Shown piece by piece: positions 23,305 through 32,944 of a stretch of DNA of 64,000 bases. Location: positions 3,100,001-3,164,000 of the forward strand of contig OY760657.1 of the NCBI GenBank assembly GCA_963663905.2. Direction: 5' to 3'. Positions within the stretch are counted from its first letter, which is position 1. Every line of letters begins with the position of its first letter. This DNA is from Saccharicrinis sp963663905 (lineage in GTDB: Bacteria > Bacteroidota > Bacteroidia > Bacteroidales > Marinilabiliaceae). The position numbers and the translations under genes were made by a program. Under the pieces are notes generated by a model, which saw only the letters and a program-made list of their open reading frames with translations, made no database searches and had not been told where the DNA came from.

Positions 23305-25113
23305 TTAGTACACATCTTCCTGAAAACGTCGGCTGCTTTTAACTTCTTTAAAATAATCAGCAGCTTCTCTTACAGATATATTACCATGCTCAGCGATAAT
23401 ATTTACAAGCTCTTTCTTTACATCTTTAGCCATCCTATTCATATCGCCGCATAAATAAAAGTAAGCTCCTTCTTTAATCCACTGATAAATTTGTGCTCCA
23501 TTTTCTCTCAAACGATGTTGCACATATATTTTTTCTTCCTGATCTCTTGAGAACGCTACTGAAATCTCTTTTAGTAATCCATTCTTACGGTATTTCAACA
23601 ACTCAGCCTGATATAAAAAGTCACTTTCAAAATGCTGGTCTCCAAAGAATATCCAATTTTCACCTTTGGCCTTCAGAGCTTCTCTTTCTTGTAAAAAAGC
23701 TCTGAATGGTGCAATACCCGTTCCCGGACCAACCATAATAACTTTTGCGTCATGATCTTCCGGAAGTCTGAAACCCTCATTCTTTTTTATACGAACCAAT
23801 AATTCATCACCTACCTGCACTTCTTCTGCTAAAAATCCAGAACAAACTCCCTGATGCTCTCTATCATTCAGATTATATTTTACTGCACCTACTGTAATAT
23901 GTACTTCATCAGGATTATACTGAAAACTAGAAGAAATAGAATATAAACGAGCAGGTAATTTTCTTAAAATATTCTGGAAATCTTCTATTGTTAATTCAAC
24001 TGGATAATCATTAATTAAGTCTAAGAAATCTGATCCGTACAGATACTTTTTTAATTCTTCCGGATTATCTATTAGCTTACTCAATTTTGAATTTTGAGCT
24101 ATTTCAGCATACTTTTTAATTACAGGAGGTGTAACTACGGTTATTTCATAATAAGCTATTAATGCATCTTTTAGCGACCATTCTACATCCTGTAATTGAA
24201 GTTTTGCTTCCGGATCAAAACCCAGCTTATTTAAAATACCATCAACTAAAACAGGATTGTTCTTTGAAATTACCTCAAGTGCATCACCTGGTTCATAAGA
24301 TATTCCTGAATCCTCAATATCTAATTCGATATGATAAGTTGCTTTATTTGATCCTCTACCATTCAATAATACTTTGTCAAGCACCTCTACTTCAACCCAT
24401 TGATCTGCATTTGCTTTAACCTCAGTGTTTACACTTTTATTAACAGCATCTTTTGCACTTGAACCATTAGAAAACTGAGTAACAATCTTAGGTATAATTG
24501 CGCCAATATGATCTTTAAAATCAATATCCAATTCTATAATATCATGAACACTTTTTGCTCCAAGCTGAACTAACTGTTTATGAATATCATTACCTGTTTT
24601 ACAGAAATTAATATAACTACTATCGCCTAAGCCTATAATTCCAAAATTAAGATGATCTAGTTTAGGAGCCTTTTTACCAAATATATATGAATAAAAATCT
24701 TCTGCTGAAATTGGAGGTTCTCCCTCACCATGTGTAGAGACAACAACCAACAAATTGCTTTCCTCCTTTAACTTACGAGAGTTGTAATCCGGCATACTAA
24801 CCAGATTAACCTTAGCTCCAGCATCTTTTAGTTGTTCAGCAGCATTTTCAGCAATTAATCTTGAATTACCTGTATGAGTACCAAATAAAACAGTTATTTC
24901 AGGTTGATTGCCTGCATGCTGTTGTATATCAACTAAACGTTCTACCTGATCATTTTTAACTGCAATGTCCTCTCCTAAAAGACCTCCGGATTGATTAACT
25001 CCGGTAAGGTATCCAGACAACCAAAACTTTTGCTCTAAAGACAAACTATTTAATAAATGTTGTGCTTGCTGAACCTGTTCCTTTGAAAATATTTTATTTA
25101 TTGCTTCAATCAT
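23305..25113 (-). CDS. cysJ: Sulfite reductase flavoprotein alpha component
   Basis: Passes electrons from NADPH through FAD and FMN to CysI. Order of domains: a helical N-terminus, a flavodoxin domain from about residue 58 (ITVLFGTHTGNSRLIAENAA, STHGEGEPP), an FAD-binding domain (RLYSISSS, GVCSGFL) and an NADPH-binding domain (MVGPGTGIAPFRAFLQER, YLCGDMNRMAKDV). The frame opens 51 bp further upstream (25164), but MIEAINKIFSKEQ at 25113 gives about 602 residues, close to the family length, so that start is preferred. The gene runs ahead of cysI. Confidence 0.92.
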   Translation of the reverse strand: MIEAINKIFSKEQVQQAQHLLNSLSLEQKFWLSGYLTGVNQSGGLLGEDIAVKNDQVERLVDIQQHAGNQPEITVLFGTHTGNSRLIAENAAEQLKDAGAKVNLVSMPDYNSRKLKEESNLLVVVSTHGEGEPPISAEDFYSYIFGKKAPKLDHLNFGIIGLGDSSYINFCKTGNDIHKQLVQLGAKSVHDIIELDIDFKDHIGAIIPKIVTQFSNGSSAKDAVNKSVNTEVKANADQWVEVEVLDKVLLNGRGSNKATYHIELDIEDSGISYEPGDALEVISKNNPVLVDGILNKLGFDPEAKLQLQDVEWSLKDALIAYYEITVVTPPVIKKYAEIAQNSKLSKLIDNPEELKKYLYGSDFLDLINDYPVELTIEDFQNILRKLPARLYSISSSFQYNPDEVHITVGAVKYNLNDREHQGVCSGFLAEEVQVGDELLVRIKKNEGFRLPEDHDAKVIMVGPGTGIAPFRAFLQEREALKAKGENWIFFGDQHFESDFLYQAELLKYRKNGLLKEISVAFSRDQEEKIYVQHRLRENGAQIYQWIKEGAYFYLCGDMNRMAKDVKKELVNIIAEHGNISVREAADYFKEVKSSRRFQEDVY

Positions 25114-25493
25114 TTTACTTAGAATTTGGATATAATAATGGCTGTTGAACTTATTCAAGAACAAGCCAATTACATGTTTAAAAATTATAGAGTTTACTTT
25201 TCTTTTCTGATTTAATCCTAATATAAAGTTGATATAGGATAATCATTTCAATTGTTTATTTACAAACAAGAACCCATTCATTACAGCAAAACATACACAT
25301 GACTGTAATTAATTTCTTAATCTTCAACATTATTAAATTTTTAGAATATGTCAAATACGATATTATGACCTTGGAGAGAAGTCAACCAGTACATTTAAAA
25401 ATATAACCTATTAAATGTACTAGTTGAGTTATTTTATTAAATATTAATCAGACCACAAATTTTGTCGATTAGGATATCTGGTAATAATTAAGC
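25114..25493. promoter_or_regulatory. cysJ upstream region with two inverted repeats
   Basis: No gene. ATCCTA (25215-25220) and TAGGAT (25235-25240) form a spaced palindrome about 100 bp before the cysJ start. A long hairpin TCAACCAGTACATTTA (25382-25397) / TAAATGTACTAGTTGA (25412-25427) matches at 15 of 16 positions and contains CCTATTAAAT between and within its arms, which resembles the palindrome upstream of cysK. It may be a regulator site or the end of the cysK transcript. Confidence 0.5.
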
Positions 25494-26411
25494 TTAGATT
25501 TCAAATCCACTTAAATATCTTTCTCCTGTATCTGGTAAAATTACTACAATTCTTTTTCCTTTATTTTCAGGACGTTTTGACAACTCTATGGCAGCCCATA
25601 AAGCAGCACCAGATGAATAACCACATAATAATCCTTCCTGAACAGATGCCTTATGACTAGTTGCTATTGCATCCTCATTTTTAACAGGAATAACTTCATC
25701 GATAACAGAAGTATTTAAGTTTCCAGGAATAAATCCAGCTCCAATACCCTGAATTTTATGCGGACCAGGTTTTCCACCTGCTATAACCGGACTATCGGCA
25801 GGTTCTACCGCAACCACTTTAACATTAGGATTTCTTTCTTTTAGAACCTCACCTACTCCAGATAATGTACCTCCTGTACCTACACCAGCAACAAAAATAT
25901 CAACATTACCTTCTGTATCTCTTAATATTTCTTCAGCTGTTGTTTTTTTATGTACTGCAGGGTTTGCTGGATTTTCAAATTGCTGAGGAATAAATGAATG
26001 TTCATTTTCTGCTGCAATTTCCTGAGCTTTTTCAATAGCACCTTTCATTCCCTGAGAAGCTGGAGTTAATACTAACTCTGCACCAAATTTTACTAAAAGC
26101 TTTCTACGCTCAATGCTCATACTTTCAGGCATTGTTAAAATTAATCGATACCCTTTTACTGCAGATACAAAAGCTAATCCCACTCCTGTATTTCCACTTG
26201 TAGGTTCAACAATTATTGAATCCTTATTTAATTTACCCTGACGTTCTGCGTCTTCAATCATAGCAAATGCTATACGATCTTTTACTGAACTTGCAGGATT
26301 ATAAAATTCTAATTTAGCTACAACTTGAGCTTCACCTTCGTTTAATTTGTTAATTTGAACTAGTGGAGTATTTCCTATTAGTTCTGTTACATTTTTTGCA
26401 ATCTTGGTCAT
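25494..26411 (-). CDS. cysK: Cysteine synthase A (O-acetylserine sulfhydrylase)
   Basis: PLP enzyme making cysteine from O-acetylserine and sulfide. The PLP lysine is K44 in NPASSVKDRIA, the substrate loop is PTSGNTG (about 68-74), and GVGTGGTLSG is the phosphate-binding loop. 305 residues is the normal CysK length. It uses the sulfide made by CysJI. It has its own well-formed promoter (26451-26481) with palindromes just upstream, so it is likely a target of the cysteine regulator encoded at 27990. Confidence 0.95.
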   Translation of the reverse strand: MTKIAKNVTELIGNTPLVQINKLNEGEAQVVAKLEFYNPASSVKDRIAFAMIEDAERQGKLNKDSIIVEPTSGNTGVGLAFVSAVKGYRLILTMPESMSIERRKLLVKFGAELVLTPASQGMKGAIEKAQEIAAENEHSFIPQQFENPANPAVHKKTTAEEILRDTEGNVDIFVAGVGTGGTLSGVGEVLKERNPNVKVVAVEPADSPVIAGGKPGPHKIQGIGAGFIPGNLNTSVIDEVIPVKNEDAIATSHKASVQEGLLCGYSSGAALWAAIELSKRPENKGKRIVVILPDTGERYLSGFEI

Positions 26412-26450
26412 GATTATGAGTATTAAATTATTTGCGTTTCAATTACAACA

Positions 26451-26481
26451 CAAACATAAGCTTTGGGTTTAACATCTCCAA
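26451..26481 (-). promoter_or_regulatory. cysK promoter
   Basis: On the minus strand TTG (26481-26479), 20-bp spacer, then TATGTTTG (26458-26451), a full match to the Bacteroidota -33/-7 pattern, about 40 nt before the cysK ATG. Confidence 0.75.
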
Positions 26482-26500
26482 CAGATCACAAGCCTATTGC

Positions 26501-26517
26501 CCTACTAATTTAATAGG
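26501..26517. promoter_or_regulatory. Candidate operator upstream of cysK
   Basis: CCTACTAATTTAATAGG is a near-palindrome ending 20 bp upstream of the cysK TTG box. Rrf2-type regulators bind AT-rich palindromes of similar size, and one is encoded 1.5 kb away. Assignment is inference. Confidence 0.5.
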
Positions 26518-26608
26518 TTTTAAGATCTATTTCAACGCTCAAAATCACGCTTTATTACTTATTTTCAATATTTTAACACAGCATTATAGTATTTTTCAAT
26601 TTAACCCA

Positions 26609-26621
26609 CCTATTTAGTAGG
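26609..26621. promoter_or_regulatory. Second candidate operator
   Basis: CCTATTTAGTAGG has the same half-sites (CCTAyT and ArTAGG) as the site at 26501 with a shorter centre. It lies between divergent cysK and the chemotaxis-type gene. Confidence 0.4.
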
Positions 26622-26799
26622 CTTTACAATAACAACAACATTAGAAATGGAACAGCCATAAATAATCCATAACAAATACTATTTATAATACATTAATAAA
26701 CTCTGCTATGCCTTAAAACACATCTTCTTTTGTTTTATTCCTAAAAGATATTTAAAAAATAATCTGTAAAATTGTGAACGTTCAAAATAAAAATCTACC

Positions 26800-27918
26800 A
26801 TGGAAGGGGCTATTAACTTACTTATTGTACTTGTATTTGCTATTATTGTTGGCACGATTGTATTAAGAAGACTATTTAAAAACAGCATCTTTTTAAGAAT
26901 TGGCGCAATATGGATTATCAATGTTTTTATCACTGTTGTCAATAGTAGAATTCACTACAATAACCAGGATGCTTATCCTTTCTGGGCTGCTTTAGTAGGA
27001 GGATTGTCCTTTACTGCAATTTTACTATACAGCGTTTCTGTTTGGGTTAGAAAACCATTTTCGCAACTTGTTGATAATATAAAGGATTTAAGCAAAGGAG
27101 ATCTAAATATTATAAGCAATAAACAATTCAATAAAAAATACGTCGGTGAACTAAAAACATTAAATAATAGTATCATAGATTTATCTAATATTTTCAAAAC
27201 ATCGCTGGCTAAAATTAACAACTCTGCACAAAACGTGGATCTTTTAGGTGTGGAGTCAAACAAAATGTCAAAGGCTTTATCTAAAGGAACTAACGAACAG
27301 GCCAGTGCTTTAGAGGAGATATCAGCTTCTATGGAAGAAATGAATGCAAATATCAACGCAACAAATGAAAATGCGAACAAAACACATCATGTTACCTCTG
27401 AAACCAATAGCAAATTAGTATTAAGTGCAGAAAGCGCTCAAGAACTAAACAAAGCTATGGCATTGATTGCCGAGAAAATAAAAATTATAGATACTATAGC
27501 CGTAGAAACCAATCTCCTTGCAATCAATGCAGCCATTGAAGCAAAACAGGCAGGAGAAGCAGGTGCTGGCTTTTCTGTTGTTGCAGGCGAAGTGAAGAAA
27601 CTTGCTGAAGTAAGTAAGAAAGCAGCAGATGAGATTAAAGAAATTACAAAAAAAGGACTTAATCTTTCAGAAATTGTAAGTAATCACTTGAACGAAGCAA
27701 CTCCCTCAATGAGTGCAACTATGAATCTAATGGAAGAAATAAGTGTAGCAAGTAGTGAATTAAAATCCGGATCCGATCAGGTAACTTCAGCAATCAACAG
27801 CATTAATCTAATTACTCAGAATAATGCTAAAATGTCTGAAGAAATGAGTGATAATTCAAATCAATTATCCAATCAATCACATGAATTAATAAAGAATATA
27901 GATTTTTTTAAGATATAG
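26800..27918 (+). CDS. Small methyl-accepting chemotaxis-type membrane protein
   Basis: 372 residues: three membrane segments in the first 82 residues (5-22, 32-48, 62-82), a HAMP-like link (FSQLVDNIKDLSKGDLN), then a long coiled-coil MCP signalling domain whose hairpin tip is VETNLLAINAAIEAKQAGEA (235-254) followed by GFSVVAGEVKKLAE. There is no large periplasmic sensor domain, so it may sense membrane state or act with a partner. No che genes lie nearby. Similar short MCP-like proteins occur in non-flagellated Bacteroidota. It is divergent from cysK. Confidence 0.85.
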   Translation: MEGAINLLIVLVFAIIVGTIVLRRLFKNSIFLRIGAIWIINVFITVVNSRIHYNNQDAYPFWAALVGGLSFTAILLYSVSVWVRKPFSQLVDNIKDLSKGDLNIISNKQFNKKYVGELKTLNNSIIDLSNIFKTSLAKINNSAQNVDLLGVESNKMSKALSKGTNEQASALEEISASMEEMNANINATNENANKTHHVTSETNSKLVLSAESAQELNKAMALIAEKIKIIDTIAVETNLLAINAAIEAKQAGEAGAGFSVVAGEVKKLAEVSKKAADEIKEITKKGLNLSEIVSNHLNEATPSMSATMNLMEEISVASSELKSGSDQVTSAINSINLITQNNAKMSEEMSDNSNQLSNQSHELIKNIDFFKI

Positions 27919-27989
27919 ACAGTCGGCAGTCAGCAATTGGCAGCCTTCAGCAGACAGTCGGCAGTATATACTGCTTACTGTATACTTTA
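27919..27989. repeat. CAGTCGGCAGT-type spacer
   Basis: Repeated AGTCGGCAGTCAGCAATTGG, CAGACAGTCGGCAGTATATAC and ACTGTATACTT between two convergent genes. The class is related to the insertion at 7499-7624. Confidence 0.65.
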
Positions 27990-28418
27990 CTAAATATAAT
28001 ACATCAGGCTTTCGTTTCTATCTCTGAACTCTTTTTGAATATCTGCTAAAGTTTTATTATTTAATACGTCAGCCATTTCATTTATAGCCTGATTAACAAC
28101 CAACAAAACTGCTTTTTGATTATTTGTGTCATCTTCATTTATAGGCAACTCCTTACGATAACCTCCATCCAAAGCCTCATATACCATCAATAACGAAATT
28201 TCTTTAGGCAGCAATCTTAACTTATACCCCCCACCTGCACCTTTTTTCACCTCAAGCATACCACTTTTCTTTAGAGTAACAGCAATAGCTTCAAGAAATT
28301 TCATAGGAATTTTATGTCGTAAAGAAATTTGATAAATCCCCATATACTTACCTTCAGCTAATTCTGCCAGCGATAGCAAGAACCTTAATCCATATTCCGT
28401 TTTTTTTGATAATTTCAT
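27990..28418 (-). CDS. Rrf2-family transcriptional regulator (CymR-like, no Fe-S cysteines)
   Basis: 142 residues with the Rrf2 winged-helix start MKLSKKTEYGLRFLLSLAEL, a recognition-helix region (KIPMKFLEAIAVTLKKSG) and a wing KKGAGGGYKLRL. The protein has no cysteine at all, so it cannot hold the Fe-S cluster of IscR or NsrR. Cluster-free Rrf2 proteins such as CymR control cysteine metabolism, often through contact with CysK. Its place among cysK, cysJI and metY-like genes fits that role. The regulon is inferred, not seen. Confidence 0.85.
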   Translation of the reverse strand: MKLSKKTEYGLRFLLSLAELAEGKYMGIYQISLRHKIPMKFLEAIAVTLKKSGMLEVKKGAGGGYKLRLLPKEISLLMVYEALDGGYRKELPINEDDTNNQKAVLLVVNQAINEMADVLNNKTLADIQKEFRDRNESLMYYI

Positions 28419-28536
28419 AATTTTTATCTTATATCCTGAATGCTGTTTTTTATTTAAGAACTAATCAACAGTATTCCTATAAAATGAATTGCAATAAACA
28501 CCTTACCTTATAACTAATAAATCTTCATTAAGTTCA

Positions 28537-29718
28537 TTAAAAAGCTTCTCCCAAGGTAAAAAACACACCACTATCACCTCTATTGGTAAAACCATAATCT
28601 ATTCTAAAACTTAACTTCTCGTTTTCCAAAACCCTTAATCTTAATCCGGCTCCCCCCATCAAATGAACCTTGTCAAGCATCTCCGAATTAAAATCATGAA
28701 AAACATTACCTACACCAGTAAAAACTTCACATCCAAAACGCCACCACAACTTAGATCTAAAAGCAGCCTGAATGTATGCACTATGGTTATCAATATATTT
28801 ATACGGATGCGATATACCTCTAAACAATCTTTTTCCTCCTATCTCTGACAAGCGATAAAAAGGAACTTCACCCGATGCTGATTTTACAACACTCTGCAAA
28901 GCGATAACCTGTTCATGCTTACCTAAATCAAAATAAGTTCTTAGATCCAACATAAAAGTTGAGAAATCGTAATCAGAAACAGAAGGCAAATATTTTAAAT
29001 AAGAAGTTTCCAGAAAAATACCACGAACAGGATAAATCACACTATTTCTATTGTCGTATGTTACGGATGGACCTATTCCGGCAACTAAAGATTTATGATA
29101 TCCTGTTATATCCGAATTAAACACATCTCCTTCGGTATTTTTCACATCATAAGATCCTATATCGTAATTGACCCCTATAAACCATTTTTTATCCAACACC
29201 TTCATTATCCTCCCGGTTAATTCCAGCTTATTTTCTTCTATATCCGAATAGGCTTCCTTATCTGTCAAATTACCTATCTGGTAAAATTGATCAGGCATAT
29301 ACTGAAACATCCATTTGGTTTGAAAGTACCAATTGCTTTTAGTATAAAACTTTGAAGATGTATAAAACTCATACATTCCTGAAGTTGAGAATTCAGCAGA
29401 TACAGAAATATTTGAAGGCCTGAAATATTCGGCTCCTTCTTCCTTTCCTCCCAAATAAAATCTCCACGAAGGAAGCAAGCCTACACTTAATCCGGTTCTG
29501 TTTTCATACCCTACAATGGGCAAAAAGAAAAAGGTAGAATTCTCCCTTTCAATAGTAATTAAATCCATTCCCCACTCTGTTAATGAGGTAATGCCATTTA
29601 CTAAACCAGAAGAACTCTTAGGCGTTGTTGATTTAAATTTGCTTGTCGATTCTGTTTGAGCAAACAAATCATAAAACCCCATTAATAATATAAGTATAAG
29701 AAAGAACCTTCGAATCAT
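28537..29718 (-). CDS. Omp85/BamA-type outer-membrane barrel without POTRA domains
   Basis: 393 residues. A signal peptide covers about residues 1-20 (FFLILILLMGFYDLFAQ). The body consists of alternating beta strands and ends in an aromatic residue (FFTLGEAF), as outer-membrane barrels do. GGKRLFRGI near residue 300 resembles the conserved lid-lock element of Bac_surface_Ag barrels. There is no POTRA region, so it is a barrel-only member. Its start lies 3 bp after the stop of the sulfhydrylase gene, so they share a transcript, an unexpected pairing. Function unknown. Confidence 0.75.
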   Translation of the reverse strand: MIRRFFLILILLMGFYDLFAQTESTSKFKSTTPKSSSGLVNGITSLTEWGMDLITIERENSTFFFLPIVGYENRTGLSVGLLPSWRFYLGGKEEGAEYFRPSNISVSAEFSTSGMYEFYTSSKFYTKSNWYFQTKWMFQYMPDQFYQIGNLTDKEAYSDIEENKLELTGRIMKVLDKKWFIGVNYDIGSYDVKNTEGDVFNSDITGYHKSLVAGIGPSVTYDNRNSVIYPVRGIFLETSYLKYLPSVSDYDFSTFMLDLRTYFDLGKHEQVIALQSVVKSASGEVPFYRLSEIGGKRLFRGISHPYKYIDNHSAYIQAAFRSKLWWRFGCEVFTGVGNVFHDFNSEMLDKVHLMGGAGLRLRVLENEKLSFRIDYGFTNRGDSGVFFTLGEAF

Positions 29719-29721
29719 AAT

Positions 29722-30963
29722 TTACATCAATTCTAGAGCCTGATTAAAATCTGAGATTAAATCTTCCACGTCTTCTATTCCAACAGAAATTCTCAACATA
29801 GTATTTCTAATCCCCATATCCACTTTTTCCTCTGCACCAAACTCACAATATATTGTTGATTCAGGATGTATAATTAAGGTTTTATTATCATTTAAGTTGG
29901 TTGCTCTACGAACTATTTTAAGGTGATTTAAAAACGAAAAACATTCTTCTTTAGTACCTAAATCTATTGTCATCACAGCTCCCGGCTTCCCTGAAAACTG
30001 TTTTTCACTTAGTTCATAGTACTGATCTTCTTTTAATCCGGGATAGTTTACTTGCTTAATCTTTGGATGATTTATGAAAAATGCTCCTAATTCTTTACAA
30101 TTTGATACACAACGATCAACTCTTAAAGCAAGAATATCCAATCCCATATTTAAATAGTGAGCTGTATGCGCTGTCATACAACCACCCAGATGTCTGAAAA
30201 TTTCTTTTCTAATACGAACTACCAATGCATTTGCAGCAAAATCTTTATACCATGAGCTCAATGCAGGTAATTTTGACCAATCAAAGGTTCCATTATCTAT
30301 GACAACTCCACCAACAGCAGCTGCACCTCCTGACATAAACTTAGTTGCCGACATTACTTCAACGTCAACACCAAATTCTGAAGAATTAAATACATATGGA
30401 GGTGTAATTGTTGTATCCGCAACCACAACTACATCCCTGGCATGAGCCATCGCACTTAACTCTTTAATATCTAATATTTCTAATTGAGGATTGGTTATAG
30501 TCTCAAAGAACAATACACGCGTATTTTCATCAATACTGGCTTCAACTTCCTTTAAATTACTCATATCAACAAAACGCACCTCAATACCCCACGATGGTAA
30601 TGTTTCTTTTAGCAATGCATAGGTATGTCCAAACAAATGATTAGAAGAAACAATATTACCACCCTTTTCGACTAATGCCAAAAGAGCATTTGAAATTGCA
30701 GCCATTCCTGATGACAATGCAACAGTAGCTTGTGCACCAGTCAAACCTTTCAATTTATGCTCAAAAAATGCCACTGTCGGATTTGATGTTCTACTATATG
30801 CATGAGCAAAAACCTTCCCTTCAAAAGCATCTCTAATATCCTCTGCTGTATCAAACTCATATGCTACTCCATCATATACAGGCATATGCAAAGCATTATA
30901 AACATCTTTTTGTGGATATTGGGCATGTAATGATTTGGTTGTAAATCCCTTCTTAGTTGTCAT
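29722..30963 (-). CDS. O-acetylhomoserine sulfhydrylase-type PLP enzyme (Cys/Met metabolism family)
   Basis: 413 residues. The PLP lysine is K208 in MSATKFMSGG; YSRTSNPT and LSSGMAAISNAL are family blocks. Length and the segment HLFGHTYALLKETLPSWGI resemble O-acetylhomoserine sulfhydrylase (MetY) more than cystathionine gamma-synthase or lyase, but the subgroup cannot be fixed by eye. It would join sulfide with O-acetylhomoserine to homocysteine, a second outlet for CysJI-made sulfide. It is first gene of a two-gene unit with the Omp85-type barrel. Confidence 0.8.
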   Translation of the reverse strand: MTTKKGFTTKSLHAQYPQKDVYNALHMPVYDGVAYEFDTAEDIRDAFEGKVFAHAYSRTSNPTVAFFEHKLKGLTGAQATVALSSGMAAISNALLALVEKGGNIVSSNHLFGHTYALLKETLPSWGIEVRFVDMSNLKEVEASIDENTRVLFFETITNPQLEILDIKELSAMAHARDVVVVADTTITPPYVFNSSEFGVDVEVMSATKFMSGGAAAVGGVVIDNGTFDWSKLPALSSWYKDFAANALVVRIRKEIFRHLGGCMTAHTAHYLNMGLDILALRVDRCVSNCKELGAFFINHPKIKQVNYPGLKEDQYYELSEKQFSGKPGAVMTIDLGTKEECFSFLNHLKIVRRATNLNDNKTLIIHPESTIYCEFGAEEKVDMGIRNTMLRISVGIEDVEDLISDFNQALELM

Positions 30964-31424
30964 CTTACTATTATTAAAATCTCTATTCTAGTTAAAACCA
31001 TACTATAAATACAGGGTTCAAAAGAAATGTATTAACGCCAAAAGTAATAAATTACCTAAAAGTTTAAATGTCTTTTTAATCACATAGTCTTTAAACCTAA
31101 TTATCTGTATATTTAGACTATTAACAAGCTAATCTTATAAAAGGTTACAATACAACAATTAAATTGTGAGAATTATTGTTTTACCCGACATTTTCGCACT
31201 AAATTTACTTCATACCTTTAAAGTAGGATTTCATCATACGCAATAATTACAACAATTACAAAAACCTTTATTAAATATATACGTTAACATACTGAATTAA
31301 CGCATTATTTAATTCAACAACAAAGACACAAACAATACGATACCAATAGGTTAGAACATAATACATTCATTATGAATCACAGATCAGATGTTTTTATATA
31401 TTTGCCGACTGAAAAAAAATAAGC
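30964..31424. other. AT-rich intergenic region
   Basis: Divergent promoter space for the sulfhydrylase and the pRiA4b-type gene. A TATATTTG box at 31397-31404, 20 nt before the start at 31425, is a reasonable -7 element without a clear TTG. No gene or strong hairpin is seen. Confidence 0.4.
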
Positions 31425-31988
31425 ATGACAATAAGATTACGATTAATTTCTGGAGAAGACGAGGACTTTATCAGAGATATTGAGGTTAGAGGAGAGTCCA
31501 CTTTTTTTGACTTACATAGTTTCATTCAAAAAAATCTAAATTTTGATGAAGGTCAAATGACTTCTTTTTTCATTACTGATGAAGAATGGAATAAAGAGGA
31601 TGAAATTACCCTTATGGATATGGCTATGGACGAATCATCTGAAATATTCATTATGGCCGACACGAAAATTAACCAATTCATTACAAAACAAAAACAGAGA
31701 TTACTATACGTATTTGATTTTTTCAATGAAAGAAGCTTATTCATTGAATGTTACGAAGTCAACAACAATGATTGCAAAGAAATCAAATGTCTTTATTCTG
31801 CAGGAAATGCGCCCGACCAACTGGATTTAAGGAACATTTTAGGAGATGATTCATTCGACGATAATGAAACATTAGAGAAACAAATGGGTTTTGATGATGA
31901 AGATGATTTTAACTATCGTGATATGGATTTTGACAATGATTCTATGATTTCGTTTACGGATGATTTCGACGATCTGGATAATCTGTAA
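31425..31988 (+). CDS. pRiA4b ORF-3-like protein (PF07929)
   Basis: 187 residues. The N-terminal 120 residues fit the PRiA4_ORF3 family (RLRLISGEDEDFIRDIEV, TFFDLHSFIQKNLNF, SFFITDEEW, LYVFDFFNERSLFIEC). The last 60 residues are very acidic (DDSFDDNE, DDEDDFNYRDMDFDND). The family is also annotated as IS1096 TnpR-like passenger protein, but here it is a normal chromosomal gene just ahead of miaA (25 bp gap), as often in Bacteroidota. Molecular role unknown. Confidence 0.8.
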   Translation: MTIRLRLISGEDEDFIRDIEVRGESTFFDLHSFIQKNLNFDEGQMTSFFITDEEWNKEDEITLMDMAMDESSEIFIMADTKINQFITKQKQRLLYVFDFFNERSLFIECYEVNNNDCKEIKCLYSAGNAPDQLDLRNILGDDSFDDNETLEKQMGFDDEDDFNYRDMDFDNDSMISFTDDFDDLDNL

Positions 31989-32013
31989 ACACATTAAAAA
32001 TATTTAACTATTA

Positions 32014-32928
32014 ATGCACAAATATTTAATTGTAGTAGTCGGCCCAACTGGTATTGGAAAAACAAAAGTCAGTATAGAAATTGCTAAACACTATAAAACA
32101 GAAATAATTTCGGCCGACTCCAGACAGATATTTAAAGAATTAAAAATTGGAACAGCCACTCCAAGTGATGAAGAGCTTAGAGAGGTAAAACACCATAATA
32201 TTGCATCCTATTCTATTCATGATTACTATAGTTCATGGGAATTTGAACAAGATGCATTACAACTTTCAGCAGAGCTTTTTAAAACTCACAATCAAATTGT
32301 TCTTACAGGTGGTTCTATGATGTATATTGATGCTATTTGTAAAGGAATAGACGAAATACCTACCATCGATCCGGAGCTCCGGGACAACTTAATGAAATTA
32401 TATAATGAAGAAGGTATTGAATCCATAAGAAGACAATTGAAACAATTGGATCCTGATTTTTATATGCAAGTAGATCTGCAAAACCACAAAAGGGTAATAC
32501 ATGCTGTTGAAGTTTGTTTAATGACAGGAAAACCATACAGCTCATTAAGAACCAACACAGTAAAAAAGCGACCATTCAATATCATCAGAGTTGGACTTGA
32601 ATTAGATCGTGATGAAATATACAACAGAATTAATTTAAGAGTAGATCAGATGGTAGAAATGGGACTAATTGAAGAGGCTAAGCAATTTTACCCATCCAAA
32701 GATTTAAATTCGCTAAACACGGTTGGTTACAAAGAACTATTTGCTCATTTTGATGGAGAGTACGATCTGGATAAAGCAATTGAACTAATAAAAAGAAACA
32801 CCAGGCGTTATGCTAAAAGACAAATGACCTGGTTTAAAAAAGATACTGAAACCCAATGGTTCAGACCTGATGAAATAACTAATATTATTTCACATATTGA
32901 TAGTTTAATGCTAAATTGCGATAGCTAA
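32014..32928 (+). CDS. miaA: tRNA dimethylallyltransferase
   Basis: Adds an isopentenyl group to A37 of tRNAs that read UNN codons. The P-loop is GPTGIGKT (10-17), followed by the substrate-binding SADSRQIF (31-38), GTATPS and VLTGGSMMYIDA. NTRRYAKRQMTWF is the tRNA-contact block near the C-terminus. The length of 304 is normal. It is probably co-transcribed with the pRiA4b-type gene and ended by the long-loop terminator at 32945. Confidence 0.95.
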   Translation: MHKYLIVVVGPTGIGKTKVSIEIAKHYKTEIISADSRQIFKELKIGTATPSDEELREVKHHNIASYSIHDYYSSWEFEQDALQLSAELFKTHNQIVLTGGSMMYIDAICKGIDEIPTIDPELRDNLMKLYNEEGIESIRRQLKQLDPDFYMQVDLQNHKRVIHAVEVCLMTGKPYSSLRTNTVKKRPFNIIRVGLELDRDEIYNRINLRVDQMVEMGLIEEAKQFYPSKDLNSLNTVGYKELFAHFDGEYDLDKAIELIKRNTRRYAKRQMTWFKKDTETQWFRPDEITNIISHIDSLMLNCDS

Positions 32929-32944
32929 CCAAAGATATTTTTTT

